Shown: positions 15,153-25,396, counted from the first letter of the stretch. The stretch: 43,101 nt of DNA from Burkholderiales bacterium (GCA_016791285.1 JAEUMX010000195.1:1-43101); one strand, 5' to 3'. The notes: a model not told the origin generated them from the letters alone. A program made the numbers and translations.

Positions 15153-16547
15153 CTATGGCGACTGGGCGACCTCCCGCCGGATACCCGATGCCGAGCGTAC
15201 GTACGGCCGGTCGCTGCGAATCGCCGCAGGCAGGTTGTTCAGCGCCGCGCGCGCGGCTTTGCGAGTGGGGAAGCTCCCATAAGCAACGCCGAAATGCGGC
15301 GTCTCCTTGATCCGGGTACGGTACACAAACACCTCATCCGTTTCAATAAACTTCCCGAGGTGGCTGAGGTATCGCTGCAGTTCGTCCGGATCATCCGCCG
15401 CCAGGGCGAGCTGGATGGTGAAGCCTTGCCTGTCCATTTTCTGGAGCTGGCGGTCGGTCGCCGCGATGCGTGCCGCAGCGGTGTCCGCGGCGGACACTGG
15501 GGTGGTGGCGCGCTCGCCTTCCGGATCAGGCGTGGCTGCCTCTGGCGGCGTTGGCGTAGTCGTCCGCGGGGTGAGTTCAGCTGGCGGCGGTGACTCGGGC
15601 AGGGGAGGCGTGGCTGCCGTCGGGGCGGGGGAAGGTTTCGACGGATCCAACCACCAGAAAGCGCCGACGCCGAGGACCGCCCCCGCGATCAGCAGGACGG
15701 CGGATCTTACCCAGCGCCGGCCCCGTGGCGCGGACTTGGCGCTGAACTCGCTGTCGCGCACCGCCGCCTGCACATGGGCGAGCTTCACCGTGTGCGTATT
15801 GTCGGCGAAGGCCGCGAGCAAGGCCTTGTCTGCGACCAGATTCACGCGCCGGCTGAGTCCCGTCGTTGCCGCCGCGATGTAGCGTACAAGCTTCGGCGCG
15901 AACAGGTCGGGGCCGCGATAGCCCGCCGCACGCAGGCGAAACGTCAGGTACTCGCTCACCTCGTCGGCGGCGAGCGGCTGCAGGGCAAAGCTGTGCGCAA
16001 TACGCTCCCGCAACTGGCGGATCTCGGGTCGCGCGAGCATCGCGTCGAGCTCCGGCTGTCCGAAGAGGACGATCTGCAGGAGTTTATGGTGCCGGGTCTC
16101 GAGATTCGACAAGAGCCGGATCTCTTCCAGCGTCGCCACCGGCATGCTTTGCGATTCCTCGGCGAAGACCACCACTTGGCGGCCCTCGGCGTGGCGCTTC
16201 ACGAAATGGTCGTGGAGCGCGTGCATGAGTTCGATGCGACTGGTCTCGCGCGGGGTCGACAGCCCCAGTTCGAACGCGATGGCGCGCAGGATCTCCTCCG
16301 GCGACATGCTGGGGTTGGCCAGATAGACCTGCTCGATCTCGGCCGGCAGGCGCGATTGCAGCATGCGGCACAGCATGGTCTTGCCGCTGCCGACTTCACC
16401 GGTGACCTTGACGATCCCCTCGCCTTGCGTCACGGCGTAGAGCAGTGCTTCGAGCACGGCCCCGCGATTGCCGCCCGTGAAGAAGAAATCGGTGTCGGGG
16501 GTGATCTTGAACGGGGGTCGGTCGAGCCCGAAATGCTGGTAATACAT
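15153..16547 (-). CDS. ExeA/MshM-like AAA ATPase with transmembrane helix and SPOR domain
   Basis: Protein of 464 aa. The N-terminal AAA domain (about 1-260) has the ExeA start 'MYYQHFGLDRPPFKITPDTDFFFTG', Walker A GEVGSGKTMLC (about 50) and a Walker B-like VVVFAEESQSM. A transmembrane helix follows at about 280-300 (VLLIAGAVLGVGAFWWL), then a Pro/Thr-rich linker, then a C-terminal SPOR domain (about 372-464, 'FTIQLALAADD..HFGVAYGSFPTRKAARAALNNLP'). ExeA/MshM proteins help install secretins through peptidoglycan. A SPOR domain binds denuded glycan and would place the machine at septal wall, as in DamX, which has the same AAA-TM-SPOR plan. The gene is between the response regulator and the secretin. 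Confidence 0.88.
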   Translation of the reverse strand: MYYQHFGLDRPPFKITPDTDFFFTGGNRGAVLEALLYAVTQGEGIVKVTGEVGSGKTMLCRMLQSRLPAEIEQVYLANPSMSPEEILRAIAFELGLSTPRETSRIELMHALHDHFVKRHAEGRQVVVFAEESQSMPVATLEEIRLLSNLETRHHKLLQIVLFGQPELDAMLARPEIRQLRERIAHSFALQPLAADEVSEYLTFRLRAAGYRGPDLFAPKLVRYIAAATTGLSRRVNLVADKALLAAFADNTHTVKLAHVQAAVRDSEFSAKSAPRGRRWVRSAVLLIAGAVLGVGAFWWLDPSKPSPAPTAATPPLPESPPPAELTPRTTTPTPPEAATPDPEGERATTPVSAADTAAARIAATDRQLQKMDRQGFTIQLALAADDPDELQRYLSHLGKFIETDEVFVYRTRIKETPHFGVAYGSFPTRKAARAALNNLPAAIRSDRPYVRSASGIRREVAQSP

Positions 16548-16570
16548 GGGTCTTGGGGAGAGGACGAACG

Positions 16571-16588
16571 CGGGCGCGACGGCGCCCG
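16571..16588 (-). other. Perfect 7-bp GC hairpin between response regulator and MshM-like gene
   Basis: The stem CGGGCGC/GCGCCCG closes a 4-base loop in the 48-bp gap after the regulator stop codon. No U-tract follows in the minus direction, so it is not a classical terminator. It may tune expression between the regulator and the structural genes or protect a processed 3' end. Confidence 0.35.
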
Positions 16589-16595
16589 GCAGCGG

Positions 16596-18035
16596 TTACT
16601 TCTCTTCCGCCCGTTCGTAGTTCTGCATGCGGCTGTAGAGGGTAGTGCGGTGGATGCCTAGCAGCTTCGAGGCCTGGGACAGGTTGCCGTGGGTGATCTG
16701 GAGCGCGGCTTCGACGTAGCTTTGCTCCCACATCCGCAGGTGGACGTCGAGGTTGAAATTCTTCTGCGACTGCAAGTGGCGCTTGGCGTTGTCGAGCAGG
16801 CTCTTGGCGTCGGGCGCGCCGCCCATGTCGCCGGGTGAATCGCCATAGAAGCTCTCCATGTCGAACTCGGACTGGAGTTCCTCGCGGCCCACCATCCGGC
16901 CGGGATACTTGGTCGTCAGACGGATGCAGATATTGCGCAGCTCGCGGATGTTGCCGGGGAAGCCGTACTGCAGCCAGAGCTCCGCGGCCGCGGGGTCGAG
17001 CTCGAACCGCGGCATCTTCGCCTGGCGAGCGTAGAAATCGGCGAAGTGGTCGAGCAGCAGCTGCTTGTCCTCGCCCAGGTCGCGCAGCGGCGGCGAGTAG
17101 ATGGTGAAGACGGAGAGCCGGTGATAGAGATCGGGGCGGAAGCGTCCCGCCTTCATCTCCGCGCGCAGGTCCTTGTTGGCGGCGGCCACCACCCGCGCGT
17201 TGCTGATGCGCGTGTGGGTTTCGCCCACGCGCTGGAATTCTCCGTTCTCCAGCACGCGCAGCAGCTTGGCCTGCAGCTCGAGCGGCAGATCGCCGATCTC
17301 GTCGAGGAAGAGCGTGCTGTCTGCGGCGTCCTCGAAGTAGCCCGAGCGGGGTGCCTGGGCGCCGGTGAACGCGCCCTTCGTGTAGCCGAACAGGGTTGGC
17401 TCCATCAGCGTCGGCGAGATGGCGGCGCAATTGAGCGCGAAGAACGGCTTACCGGCGCGACCAGACAGCAGGTGCAGGGAATTGGCGACGAGCTCCTTGC
17501 CGCTGCCGGATTCGCCTTCGATCAGAACCGGAAAAGGCGCGCTCGCATACTGGGCGATCTGCTGCTTCAACTTCTGGATGAGCAGACTCTGGCCGACGAT
17601 CTTGATGTCGCCGGGACCCGCGCGCTGCTCCGCTTCGCGCGCGACCAGCGCCTTCGTGAGCATGTCCTTGAGCCGTTCCGGCTCGCACGGCTTGGCGATG
17701 AACTCGATTGCACCCAGGGTGCGGGCGTGGCGCGCGTTCGCCTCGTCATTCTGCCCCGACAGGACCAGGATCTTGATGTTTCGCGAATAGGCCAGCAGCT
17801 CCGTAATGAGCTTGAAGCCTTCGTCGGGGCGGTGCGGCGTCGGCGGCAGCCCGAGGTCGATCAGCGCCAGCTCCGGCGGCTCGTCCAGCTGCCGCATGAT
17901 GCTCTTGGCCTCGGACCGCGACTGCGCGACCATCACCTCGAAGTCCCGCGAGAGGACGAAGTTCAAAGTGTCGGTGATGAGCGGGTCGTCGTCGACGATG
18001 ACGAGGCTGGGCTTGGCGCGGTGGGTCGTTTCCAC
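16596..18035 (-). CDS. Sigma54-dependent NtrC-family response regulator (PrsR-like)
   Basis: Transcription activator of 479 aa. The receiver domain (about 8-125) has the acidic pocket DDD15-17, phospho-acceptor Asp60 in LALIDLGLP and Lys in FIAKP. The AAA+ sigma54-interaction domain has Walker A GESGSGKE, the sigma54-contact loop GAFTGA and Walker [12 protein letters not shown] Fis-type helix-turn-helix ends the protein ([19 protein letters not shown]). The domain layout matches PrsR/PEP-CTERM-box regulators. I prefer the GTG at 18035 because an excellent GAAGGAAT ribosome site lies 7 bp upstream; an ATG at 18077 would add 14 residues. The probable partner kinase is at 2276-3988, on the other flank of the pilus genes. 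Targets are probably the sigma54-like promoters in this cluster. Confidence 0.92.
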   Translation of the reverse strand: METTHRAKPSLVIVDDDPLITDTLNFVLSRDFEVMVAQSRSEAKSIMRQLDEPPELALIDLGLPPTPHRPDEGFKLITELLAYSRNIKILVLSGQNDEANARHARTLGAIEFIAKPCEPERLKDMLTKALVAREAEQRAGPGDIKIVGQSLLIQKLKQQIAQYASAPFPVLIEGESGSGKELVANSLHLLSGRAGKPFFALNCAAISPTLMEPTLFGYTKGAFTGAQAPRSGYFEDAADSTLFLDEIGDLPLELQAKLLRVLENGEFQRVGETHTRISNARVVAAANKDLRAEMKAGRFRPDLYHRLSVFTIYSPPLRDLGEDKQLLLDHFADFYARQAKMPRFELDPAAAELWLQYGFPGNIRELRNICIRLTTKYPGRMVGREELQSEFDMESFYGDSPGDMGGAPDAKSLLDNAKRHLQSQKNFNLDVHLRMWEQSYVEAALQITHGNLSQASKLLGIHRTTLYSRMQNYERAEEK

Positions 18036-18107
18036 AAGTAATTCCTTCGTCCTGAACCGAACTTCGAGAAATGCCAAGGGAAATTGTGCCAGATCGACGG
18101 GAATCCG

Positions 18108-18863
18108 TCACACGGATGAAGGCTGCCGCGACCAGACCTCGACCTCGGCGTCGATGCAGCGCAGATACGCTTCCTCCAGACTCCCGGTTCCATGCCGGCT
18201 CTTGAGCGCTGCCGGCTCACCCACGAAGCGGATCTCACCCAGGTGCAGGACGGCAAGACGGTCGCCGATCTCTTCCACGTCGGCGAGGGAGTGGGATGTG
18301 AAGAACACCGTCCTGCCGTTTTCCCGCAGCGCCTTCAACCGGAGTTTCAGCAGTGCCCGCGCCTTGGGATCGAGGCCACTGGTGGGCTCGTCGAGCACGT
18401 ACAGGTCCTTGCGCGACAGGAAACAGGCCGCGAGCCCGAGCTTCTGCGTCATCCCCTTCGAATAGGCGCGCACCGTCAGATCGAGTGCCGACCGATCGAG
18501 GTCGAGGGCATCGAGGGTGGCGCGGGCGTCCTCCTCGCGATAGCTCACCTTCTGCAACTCCAGCATGTAGCGCAGGAAGTCCCGGCCGGTGAGGAAGTAT
18601 GGCGGCGTGAAGCGTTCGGGGAGAAACGACAGCCGGGCCCGTGAGCGCGTCTCGCGATGGGGCACGCCGAAGATCGAGATGCGCCCGGCGTCGGGTTCGC
18701 AGAAGTCGAGCAGGCACTTGAGCAGGGTGGTCTTGCCAGCGCCATTCATGCCGACGAGGGCGAACGACTCTCCTGGCCTGACCTCGAGCGTGAGCTGCGC
18801 CAGCGCCGTCTTGCTGCCGTAGCGCTTGGTCACTTGTTCGAAGGTGAGTGCAGCGGAGTCCAT
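18108..18863 (-). CDS. ABC transporter ATP-binding protein (CcmA/NosF type)
   Basis: Soluble ATPase of 251 aa. Walker A is GMNGAGKTTLLK (about 38-49), the signature YSKGMTQKLGLAA, Walker B LYVLDEPTSGLDP and the switch His in FTSHSL. This is the CcmA/NosF type that couples to a separate ABC-2 permease. No permease is adjacent; the orphan permease at 1409-2179 is the obvious partner in the window. The gene is 72 bp upstream of the response regulator in the same orientation and may be co-transcribed with it. It is divergent from mlaF, with 167 bp between the starts. Substrate unknown. Confidence 0.88.
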   Translation of the reverse strand: MDSAALTFEQVTKRYGSKTALAQLTLEVRPGESFALVGMNGAGKTTLLKCLLDFCEPDAGRISIFGVPHRETRSRARLSFLPERFTPPYFLTGRDFLRYMLELQKVSYREEDARATLDALDLDRSALDLTVRAYSKGMTQKLGLAACFLSRKDLYVLDEPTSGLDPKARALLKLRLKALRENGRTVFFTSHSLADVEEIGDRLAVLHLGEIRFVGEPAALKSRHGTGSLEEAYLRCIDAEVEVWSRQPSSV

Positions 18864-18971
18864 GCGATCGATGGGGGTCGCGGGCGGGTCGACACCCTGC
18901 GCAGGCTACCGGACGATACGCGCTCTTGACCGCACCGCGCAACCGCGAGCCGGTCGGGTCCCGGGCCGGGG

Positions 18972-19001
18972 TTGGGTAACGGGGGTCAACTGGCTTACAA
19001 T
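18972..19001 (+). promoter_or_regulatory. Candidate sigma70 promoter of the mla operon
   Basis: TTGGGT (18972-18977) and TACAAT (18996-19001) are separated by 18 bp. The -10 matches five of six consensus bases; the -35 matches only TTG. Transcription would start about 7 bp downstream, leaving a leader of roughly 22 nt before mlaF. The -10 lies within the loop of the inverted repeat at 18988-19009. Confidence 0.45.
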
Positions 19002-19014
19002 TGCCAGTTTTTTT
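18988..19014 (+). terminator. Inverted repeat plus T-tract immediately before mlaF
   Basis: AACTGGC (18988-18994) and GCCAGTT (19003-19009) form a perfect 7-bp stem with loop TTACAATT; a run of seven T's covers 19008-19014. In form this is an intrinsic terminator reading rightward, yet no plus-strand gene lies nearby upstream. It could block readthrough into mla, or act as a dyad operator, because the predicted -10 hexamer sits in the loop. Confidence 0.45.
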
Positions 19015-19030
19015 CGCCTTCCTTCGCTAG

Positions 19031-19843
19031 ATGCATCCCGAAAATCTCGTCGAGCTCAAGGATCTGTTCTTCGGCTTTGGCGACCGGCCGATTTTCAGCG
19101 GCCTGAATCTCGCCATTCCGAAAGGAAAGGTGGTCGCCATCATGGGCGGCAGCGGCAGCGGCAAGACCACGCTGCTGCGTCTCATCTCGGGACAGTTGCG
19201 CCCGCAGGGCGGCAAGGTCAAGGTGCGCGGCCGGCTGGTGCCCGACATGAACCAGCGCGAGCTCTATGGACTGCGCCGCCGGATGGGATTTCTGTTTCAG
19301 TTCGGCGCGCTCTTCACCGACATGACCGTGTTCGACAACGTCGCGTTTCCCCTGCGCGAGCATACCGATCTGCCGGAGTCGATGATCCGCGACCTCGTGC
19401 TGATGAAGCTGCACGCGGTCGGCCTGCGCAACGCCGCGGGCAAGATGCCGGCCGAGCTCTCCGGGGGGCAGGCGCGCCGTGTGGCGCTGGCGCGCGCGAC
19501 GGTGATGGATCCGATGTTGATCATGTACGACGAGCCCTTTGCCGGGCTCGACCCGATCTCGCTTTCGGTCACCGGCAATCTCATCCGCAAGCTGAACGAC
19601 GCGCTCGGGGCGACCAGCATACTCGTCACGCACGACGTCCACGAATCGCTCCTGATCGTCGACTACGTGTATTTCCTGTCCGCGGGCGGCGTCGTGGCGC
19701 AGGGCACACCGGACGAGATCCGGGCCACGGAGACGCCGTTCGTGCACCAGTTCGTGCATGGCGACATCGACGGCCCCGTGCCATTCCATTACCCGGGACC
19801 GAGCATCCGCGAGGATCTTGCCCTGGAGTCACGCGGTGCTTGA
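19031..19843 (+). CDS. mlaF: Phospholipid ABC transporter ATP-binding protein MlaF
   Basis: ATPase of the MlaFEDB complex, which moves phospholipids between inner and outer membranes to keep the outer leaflet asymmetric. It is 270 aa, the family length. Walker A is [12 protein letters not shown] (about 39-50), the signature [14 protein letters not shown], Walker [14 protein letters not shown] and switch His in LVTHDVHES. It begins '[24 protein letters not shown]', normal for MlaF. It is the first gene of a five-gene mla set; its last 8 bp overlap the GTG of mlaE. Confidence 0.95.
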   Translation: MHPENLVELKDLFFGFGDRPIFSGLNLAIPKGKVVAIMGGSGSGKTTLLRLISGQLRPQGGKVKVRGRLVPDMNQRELYGLRRRMGFLFQFGALFTDMTVFDNVAFPLREHTDLPESMIRDLVLMKLHAVGLRNAAGKMPAELSGGQARRVALARATVMDPMLIMYDEPFAGLDPISLSVTGNLIRKLNDALGATSILVTHDVHESLLIVDYVYFLSAGGVVAQGTPDEIRATETPFVHQFVHGDIDGPVPFHYPGPSIREDLALESRGA

Positions 19844-20630
19844 GAGCGCGGCGTCGGGGCTGCGTCTGCTCGGTGAGCGGGTCATCGACGGCATCGTCCG
19901 CCTCGGCTATGGCAGCCGGTTCTTCGTGCTCGTGCTGCTGCGCTCGGCGACGAGCTTCCGGCGCTTTCAACTCACCCTGCGCGAGATCTACTTCGCCGGC
20001 GTCCTGTCGCTCGTCATCATCATCGTGTCGGGCGTGTTCGTGGGCATGGTGCTCGGGCTGCAGGGCTACGACACGCTGCAGCGATACGGCTCCTCGGAGT
20101 CGGTGGGCTCGCTCGTGGCGCTCTCGCTGGTGCGGGAACTCGGGCCGGTGGTGGCCGCTCTCTTGTTTGCGGGCCGGGCGGGCTCGGCGATCACTGCCGA
20201 GATCGGTCTCATGAAGGCGACCGAGCAGCTCCAGGCCATGGAAATGATGGCGGTCGATCCCATCGCCCGGGTGGTCGGCCCGAGGTTCTGGGGCGGGGCC
20301 CTGTCGATGCCGCTGCTCGCCGCGCTCTTCAGCATCGTCGGTATCTTCGGCGGCTACCTCGTGGTGGTGGTGACGATCGGGATCGACAGCGGCGCCTGGT
20401 GGTCGCAGATGCAAAGCGCCGTCGATTTCAGGGACGACATCGTCAACGGCGTCATCAAGAGCTTCGTGTTCGGGGTCGCCGTCACGGCGATCGCGGTGTT
20501 CGAAGGCTACGACGCACCGCCGACCGCCGAAGGCGTCTCTCACGCCACCACGCGCACCGTGGTCACGTCGTCGCTCGCCATTCTCGGCCTCGACTTCGTG
20601 CTCACGGCCTTCATGTTCATGGGAGATTGA
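19836..20630 (+). CDS. mlaE: Phospholipid ABC transporter permease MlaE
   Basis: Inner-membrane permease of the Mla system, 264 aa with five or six hydrophobic segments. It contains the MlaE-family central region '[26 protein letters not shown]', continuing into '[14 protein letters not shown]', which forms the coupling helix to MlaF. I use the GTG at 19836 (CTGGAG ribosome site 8 bp upstream; 8-bp overlap with mlaF); upstream starts in this frame would read through the mlaF coding sequence and give a non-family N-terminus. mlaD follows after 2 bp. Confidence 0.95.
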   Translation: MLESAASGLRLLGERVIDGIVRLGYGSRFFVLVLLRSATSFRRFQLTLREIYFAGVLSLVIIIVSGVFVGMVLGLQGYDTLQRYGSSESVGSLVALSLVRELGPVVAALLFAGRAGSAITAEIGLMKATEQLQAMEMMAVDPIARVVGPRFWGGALSMPLLAALFSIVGIFGGYLVVVVTIGIDSGAWWSQMQSAVDFRDDIVNGVIKSFVFGVAVTAIAVFEGYDAPPTAEGVSHATTRTVVTSSLAILGLDFVLTAFMFMGD

Positions 20631-20632
20631 AA

Positions 20633-21106
20633 GTGAGCAAAGCGACTCTCGACCTTTGGGTCGGCATTTTCGTCGCCTTGGGGCTGGGTGCGCTCGTGCT
20701 GCTCGCCCTCAAGGTCAGCAATGCCAGCACCTCCTTCCGACCGGACAAGGAATACACCGTCTCCGCCGAATTTCAGAACATCGGCAGCCTCAAGGCGGGC
20801 GCCCCTGTTCGAAGCGCCGGAGTGATGGTGGGGCGCGTGGAGTCCATCAGCTTCGACACGGCAAAGTACGTCGCGCGGATCGTGCTGAAGATCGACGAAC
20901 GCTATCCCTTCCCGAAAGACACCACGGCCGCCGTGCTGACCTCGGGGCTGCTCGGGGAACAGTACGTCGGGCTGGAGGCGGGCGGCGACGACCAGCGACT
21001 CAAGGACGGCGACGTGATCAGGCTCACGCAGTCTGCCGTCGTCCTCGAAAAACTCATCGGCCAGGTGCTGTTCGACAAGGCCCAGGAAGGAGGCAGCAAG
21101 CAGTGA
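20633..21106 (+). CDS. mlaD: MCE-domain substrate-binding protein MlaD
   Basis: Single-pass inner-membrane protein of 157 aa whose MCE domains form a hexameric lipid-conducting ring on MlaE. A transmembrane helix is at about 7-28 (LWVGIFVALGLGALVLLALK) and the MCE domain at about 38-118 (YTVSAEFQNIGSLKAGAPVRSAGVMVG without interruption in the frame). A C-terminal hydrophobic helix follows. The GTG at 20633 is preceded by GGGAGA and follows the mlaE stop by 2 bp. Length is slightly short for the family but complete. Confidence 0.94.
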   Translation: MSKATLDLWVGIFVALGLGALVLLALKVSNASTSFRPDKEYTVSAEFQNIGSLKAGAPVRSAGVMVGRVESISFDTAKYVARIVLKIDERYPFPKDTTAAVLTSGLLGEQYVGLEAGGDDQRLKDGDVIRLTQSAVVLEKLIGQVLFDKAQEGGSKQ

Positions 21107-21137
21107 GCCCTCGATACAACCGTAGTGGAGTGAACCC

Positions 21138-21770
21138 ATGAAGCGCGCGATCCTCTCATTCGTCCTGCTCGTATTTCTCGGCGGCACTGCCGTGATGGCC
21201 CAGGCAGACATCCCACCGGACGTTCTCGCCAAGACGACGACCGAGGAGGTGCTCGAGATCCTGCGCACCAACAAGGACATCCGCAGTGACCCGAAGAAGG
21301 TGACGGAGCTGGTGGAGGCGAAGGTCCTGCCCAATTTCGACTTCAACAAGATGACGCGGCTCGCCGTGGGCAAGGGCTGGCGCCAAGCCACCCCGGAGCA
21401 GCGCGAGACCCTGGTGACGGAATTCCGGAACCTGCTCGTGCGCACCTATGGCAGTTCGCTCACCCAGTACAAGAACGAGACCATCGAGTTCAAGCCGTTC
21501 AAGATGGACCCCAGCGCGACCGATGTGACGGTGAAGAGTCAGATCAACCGGGCCGGTGGCGGGCAGCCCGTCGCGGTGGACTACAGCATGGAGAAGACCG
21601 CCAACGGCTGGAAGGTCTACGACGTCACCGTCGAGGCGGTAAGCCTCGTCACCACCTACCGCGGCTCGTTCGCCGACGAAGTGCAGCGCACGGGCATCGA
21701 CGGCCTGATCGCCAGCCTGCAGCAGAAGAACCGCGACGCGACGGCGGGCGGGGCGGCATCCGGCAGATGA
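21138..21770 (+). CDS. mlaC: Periplasmic phospholipid-binding protein MlaC
   Basis: Soluble periplasmic lipid shuttle between MlaD and the outer-membrane MlaA, 210 aa. The signal peptide is about residues 1-23 (MKRAILSFVLLVFLGGTAVMAQA). The Tol-Tol-Ttg2D fold is recognised from 'NFDFNKMTRLAVGKGWRQATPEQ', the 'LLVRTYGSSL' helix and 'NGWKVYDVTVEAVSLVTTYRG'. The ribosome site GTGGAG lies 7 bp before the ATG. It overlaps mlaB by 4 bp. No mlaA gene lies between mlaD and mlaC. Confidence 0.94.
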   Translation: MKRAILSFVLLVFLGGTAVMAQADIPPDVLAKTTTEEVLEILRTNKDIRSDPKKVTELVEAKVLPNFDFNKMTRLAVGKGWRQATPEQRETLVTEFRNLLVRTYGSSLTQYKNETIEFKPFKMDPSATDVTVKSQINRAGGGQPVAVDYSMEKTANGWKVYDVTVEAVSLVTTYRGSFADEVQRTGIDGLIASLQQKNRDATAGGAASGR

Positions 21771-22057
21771 TCGTCCGCGACGGCGACCGCTTCCGGGTGC
21801 GGGGTCCGCTCACGCTGCGTTCCGCCGCCGTGCTGCTCGCGCGCGGGCGCGAGCTTTTCGTGGAGCCCGTCTCGCGCGTCGATCTGTCCGCCGTGAGCGA
21901 GCTCGACTCGGCGGCGCTCGGCCTGCTGCTCGAGTGGTTGCGGGAGGCGCGGGCGCAGCACCGCGAGATCGTCTACCTCAATCTGCCCGCCAACCTGATG
22001 AGCCTCGGCACCCTGTACGGCGTGCTCGATCTGCTGCCCCGGGCTGCCGAGGCGTGA
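21767..22057 (+). CDS. mlaB: STAS-domain protein MlaB
   Basis: Small cytoplasmic protein of 96 aa that binds MlaF and stabilises the transporter. The STAS fold is visible as beta strands around 'RFRVRGPLTLRSAAVLL', the conserved turn 'VDLSAVSELDSAALGLLLEW' and a final helix. The ATG overlaps the mlaC stop (ATGA), as in most mla operons. Confidence 0.9.
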   Translation: MIVRDGDRFRVRGPLTLRSAAVLLARGRELFVEPVSRVDLSAVSELDSAALGLLLEWLREARAQHREIVYLNLPANLMSLGTLYGVLDLLPRAAEA

Positions 22058-22106
22058 GCCTCGTTGCGCCCTGCGCGAGCGCGTGCCACCTGACTGCGTG
22101 CCAGTG

Positions 22107-23000
22107 ATGTCCGCCATCGAAGTGCGCGACGTACGCAAGCGCTTCCGTAGCGTGCAGGCGCTGGACGGTGTCGACCTCGACATTTCCGAGGGCGAGTTCT
22201 TCGCGCTGCTCGGCCCCAACGGCGCGGGCAAGACCACCCTCATCAACACGCTCGCGGGCCTTTGCCTCGCCGACAGCGGCACGCTCAAGGTAAAGGGTTT
22301 CGACGTCGTGGCCGACTATCGGCGGGCGCGGCGGGCGCTGGGTGTCGTGCCCCAGGAGCTCGTCTTCGATCCGTTTTTCGACGTGCGCGAGGCGCTCGCA
22401 ATCCAGTCCGGCTATTTCGGGCTGCGCCGCAACGACGCCTGGATAGACGAGATCATCGCCCGCCTCGGACTCACCCAGAAGGCGCATACCAACATGCGTG
22501 CCCTCTCCGGCGGGATGAAGCGCCGCGTGCTGGTTGCGCTCGCCCTCGTGCACAAGCCGCCGGTGATCGTCCTCGACGAGCCGACCGCCGGGGTGGACGT
22601 GGAGCTGCGGCAGGGGCTGTGGGATTTCATGCGCGTCTTGAATCGCGACGGCCATACCATCGTGCTCACCACACACTATCTCGAGGAGGCGGAGACGCTC
22701 TGCTCGCGCATCGCGATGATGAAGGAAGGGCGCATCGTGGCGCTGGACACGACCGCGAACCTGTTGCGCAGCGTGCCCGGCCGCAGCCTGCGGCTGCGCA
22801 TCGAGCCGGACCGGCTGCCGTCCGCGCTCGAGGCGATGCGTCCGGGGCGCGACGGGAAGGTGTGGACCGTCGAGCTGCATGACTTCGCGCAGGTCGGACC
22901 CATCATGGACGCGCTGCGCGGGGCGGGGATCGCGGTGCAGGACATGGAGGTCGCCGTGCCCGACCTGGAGGACGTTTTCGTGCGCATCATGAGCCGATAG
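22107..23000 (+). CDS. ABC transporter ATP-binding protein (YadG-like)
   Basis: ATPase of 297 aa. Walker A is GPNGAGKTTLINT (about 39-51), signature LSGGMKRRVLVALALV, Walker B VIVLDEPTAGVDVE and switch His in TTHYLEEAE. The ATG at 22107 is preferred over GTG at 22083 because the family N-terminus starts there (MSAIEVRDVRKRF). The C-terminal extension (about 220-297) is the DrrA/YadG-type accessory region. It is paired with the permease 13 bp downstream. This pair commonly sits between mla and ibaG-murA in beta-proteobacteria; the substrate is unknown. Confidence 0.92.
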   Translation: MSAIEVRDVRKRFRSVQALDGVDLDISEGEFFALLGPNGAGKTTLINTLAGLCLADSGTLKVKGFDVVADYRRARRALGVVPQELVFDPFFDVREALAIQSGYFGLRRNDAWIDEIIARLGLTQKAHTNMRALSGGMKRRVLVALALVHKPPVIVLDEPTAGVDVELRQGLWDFMRVLNRDGHTIVLTTHYLEEAETLCSRIAMMKEGRIVALDTTANLLRSVPGRSLRLRIEPDRLPSALEAMRPGRDGKVWTVELHDFAQVGPIMDALRGAGIAVQDMEVAVPDLEDVFVRIMSR

Positions 23001-23013
23001 GGGGGCGGGCGCC

Positions 23014-23772
23014 GTGCGATCGGGCTTTCATACTCTGCTCTACAAGGAGCTGCTGCGATTCTGGAAGGTGAGCTTCCAGACCATCCTGGCCCCCGTGGTG
23101 ACGGCGCTGCTCTATCTGCTCATCTTTTCGCACGTGCTGGAGGGCCGCGTGGAAGCGTTCCCCGGCGTGAGCTATACGGCTTTCCTGATTCCGGGGCTCG
23201 CGATGATGTCGATCCTGCAGAATGCCTTCGCGAACAGCTCCTCGAGCCTGATCCAGTCCAAGATCACGGGCAACATCCTCTTCGTGCTGCTGCCGCCGAT
23301 CTCGCCGGGCGAGTTCTTCCTGGCGTACGTGGTCGCGGCGATCGTGCGCGGGCTCGCGGTCGGGGTCGGGATTTTCGTCGCGACCCTCTGGTTCGCCGAA
23401 CTGCGGCTCGACCACCCGGTCTGGACGCTGGCCTTCGCGGTTTGCGGCAGCGCCGTGCTGGGCTGCCTCGGTGTGATTGCCGGGATCTGGGCGGAGAAGT
23501 TCGATCAGCTCGCATCGTTTCAGAGCTTTCTCATCATGCCGCTCACGTTCCTCTCCGGCGTGTTCTATTCGATCCACTCGCTGCCCGCGTTCTGGCAGGC
23601 GGTGTCGCACCTGAATCCGTTCTTCTACATGATCGACGGGTTCCGCTACGGCTTCTTCGGTGCGTCCGACATCCCGCCGCATCTGAGTCTCGCGGTTGTC
23701 TTGGTGAGTCTCGCCGCCTTATCATTCCTGACCCTGCGCCTGCTCGCGCGCGGGTACAAGCTCCGCTACTAG
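23014..23772 (+). CDS. ABC-2 type permease (YadH-like)
   Basis: Six-helix permease of 252 aa. The family motif region 'GKITGN'-like segment appears as 'SSSLIQSKITGNILFVLLPP', and the last loops show 'HLNPFFYMIDGFRYGFFG', both typical of YadH/DrrB-type ABC-2 proteins. Start GTG at 23014 (MRSGFHTLLYKELLRFWK), giving the short N-terminal amphipathic helix expected. It works with the ATPase just upstream. ibaG follows after 18 bp. Confidence 0.92.
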   Translation: MRSGFHTLLYKELLRFWKVSFQTILAPVVTALLYLLIFSHVLEGRVEAFPGVSYTAFLIPGLAMMSILQNAFANSSSSLIQSKITGNILFVLLPPISPGEFFLAYVVAAIVRGLAVGVGIFVATLWFAELRLDHPVWTLAFAVCGSAVLGCLGVIAGIWAEKFDQLASFQSFLIMPLTFLSGVFYSIHSLPAFWQAVSHLNPFFYMIDGFRYGFFGASDIPPHLSLAVVLVSLAALSFLTLRLLARGYKLRY

Positions 23773-23790
23773 TCTTCGCAAGGGCAATTC

Positions 23791-25372
<1,582 letters not shown>

Positions 25373-25396
25373 AATGCGGGGGGTCAGGTCGATCCC

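Noticed and set aside
12986..15310. A 774-codon open frame on the plus strand
   Set aside because: It lies antisense to the secretin and the TPR gene, which have clear families. Its composition (Arg/Asp/His/Gly-rich without domains) is typical of the antisense frame in GC-rich DNA.
18070..18090. Sigma54-like TGGCAC...TTGGCA before the response regulator (minus strand)
   Set aside because: Both half-elements look right, but the spacing between them is about three bases too long for sigma54.
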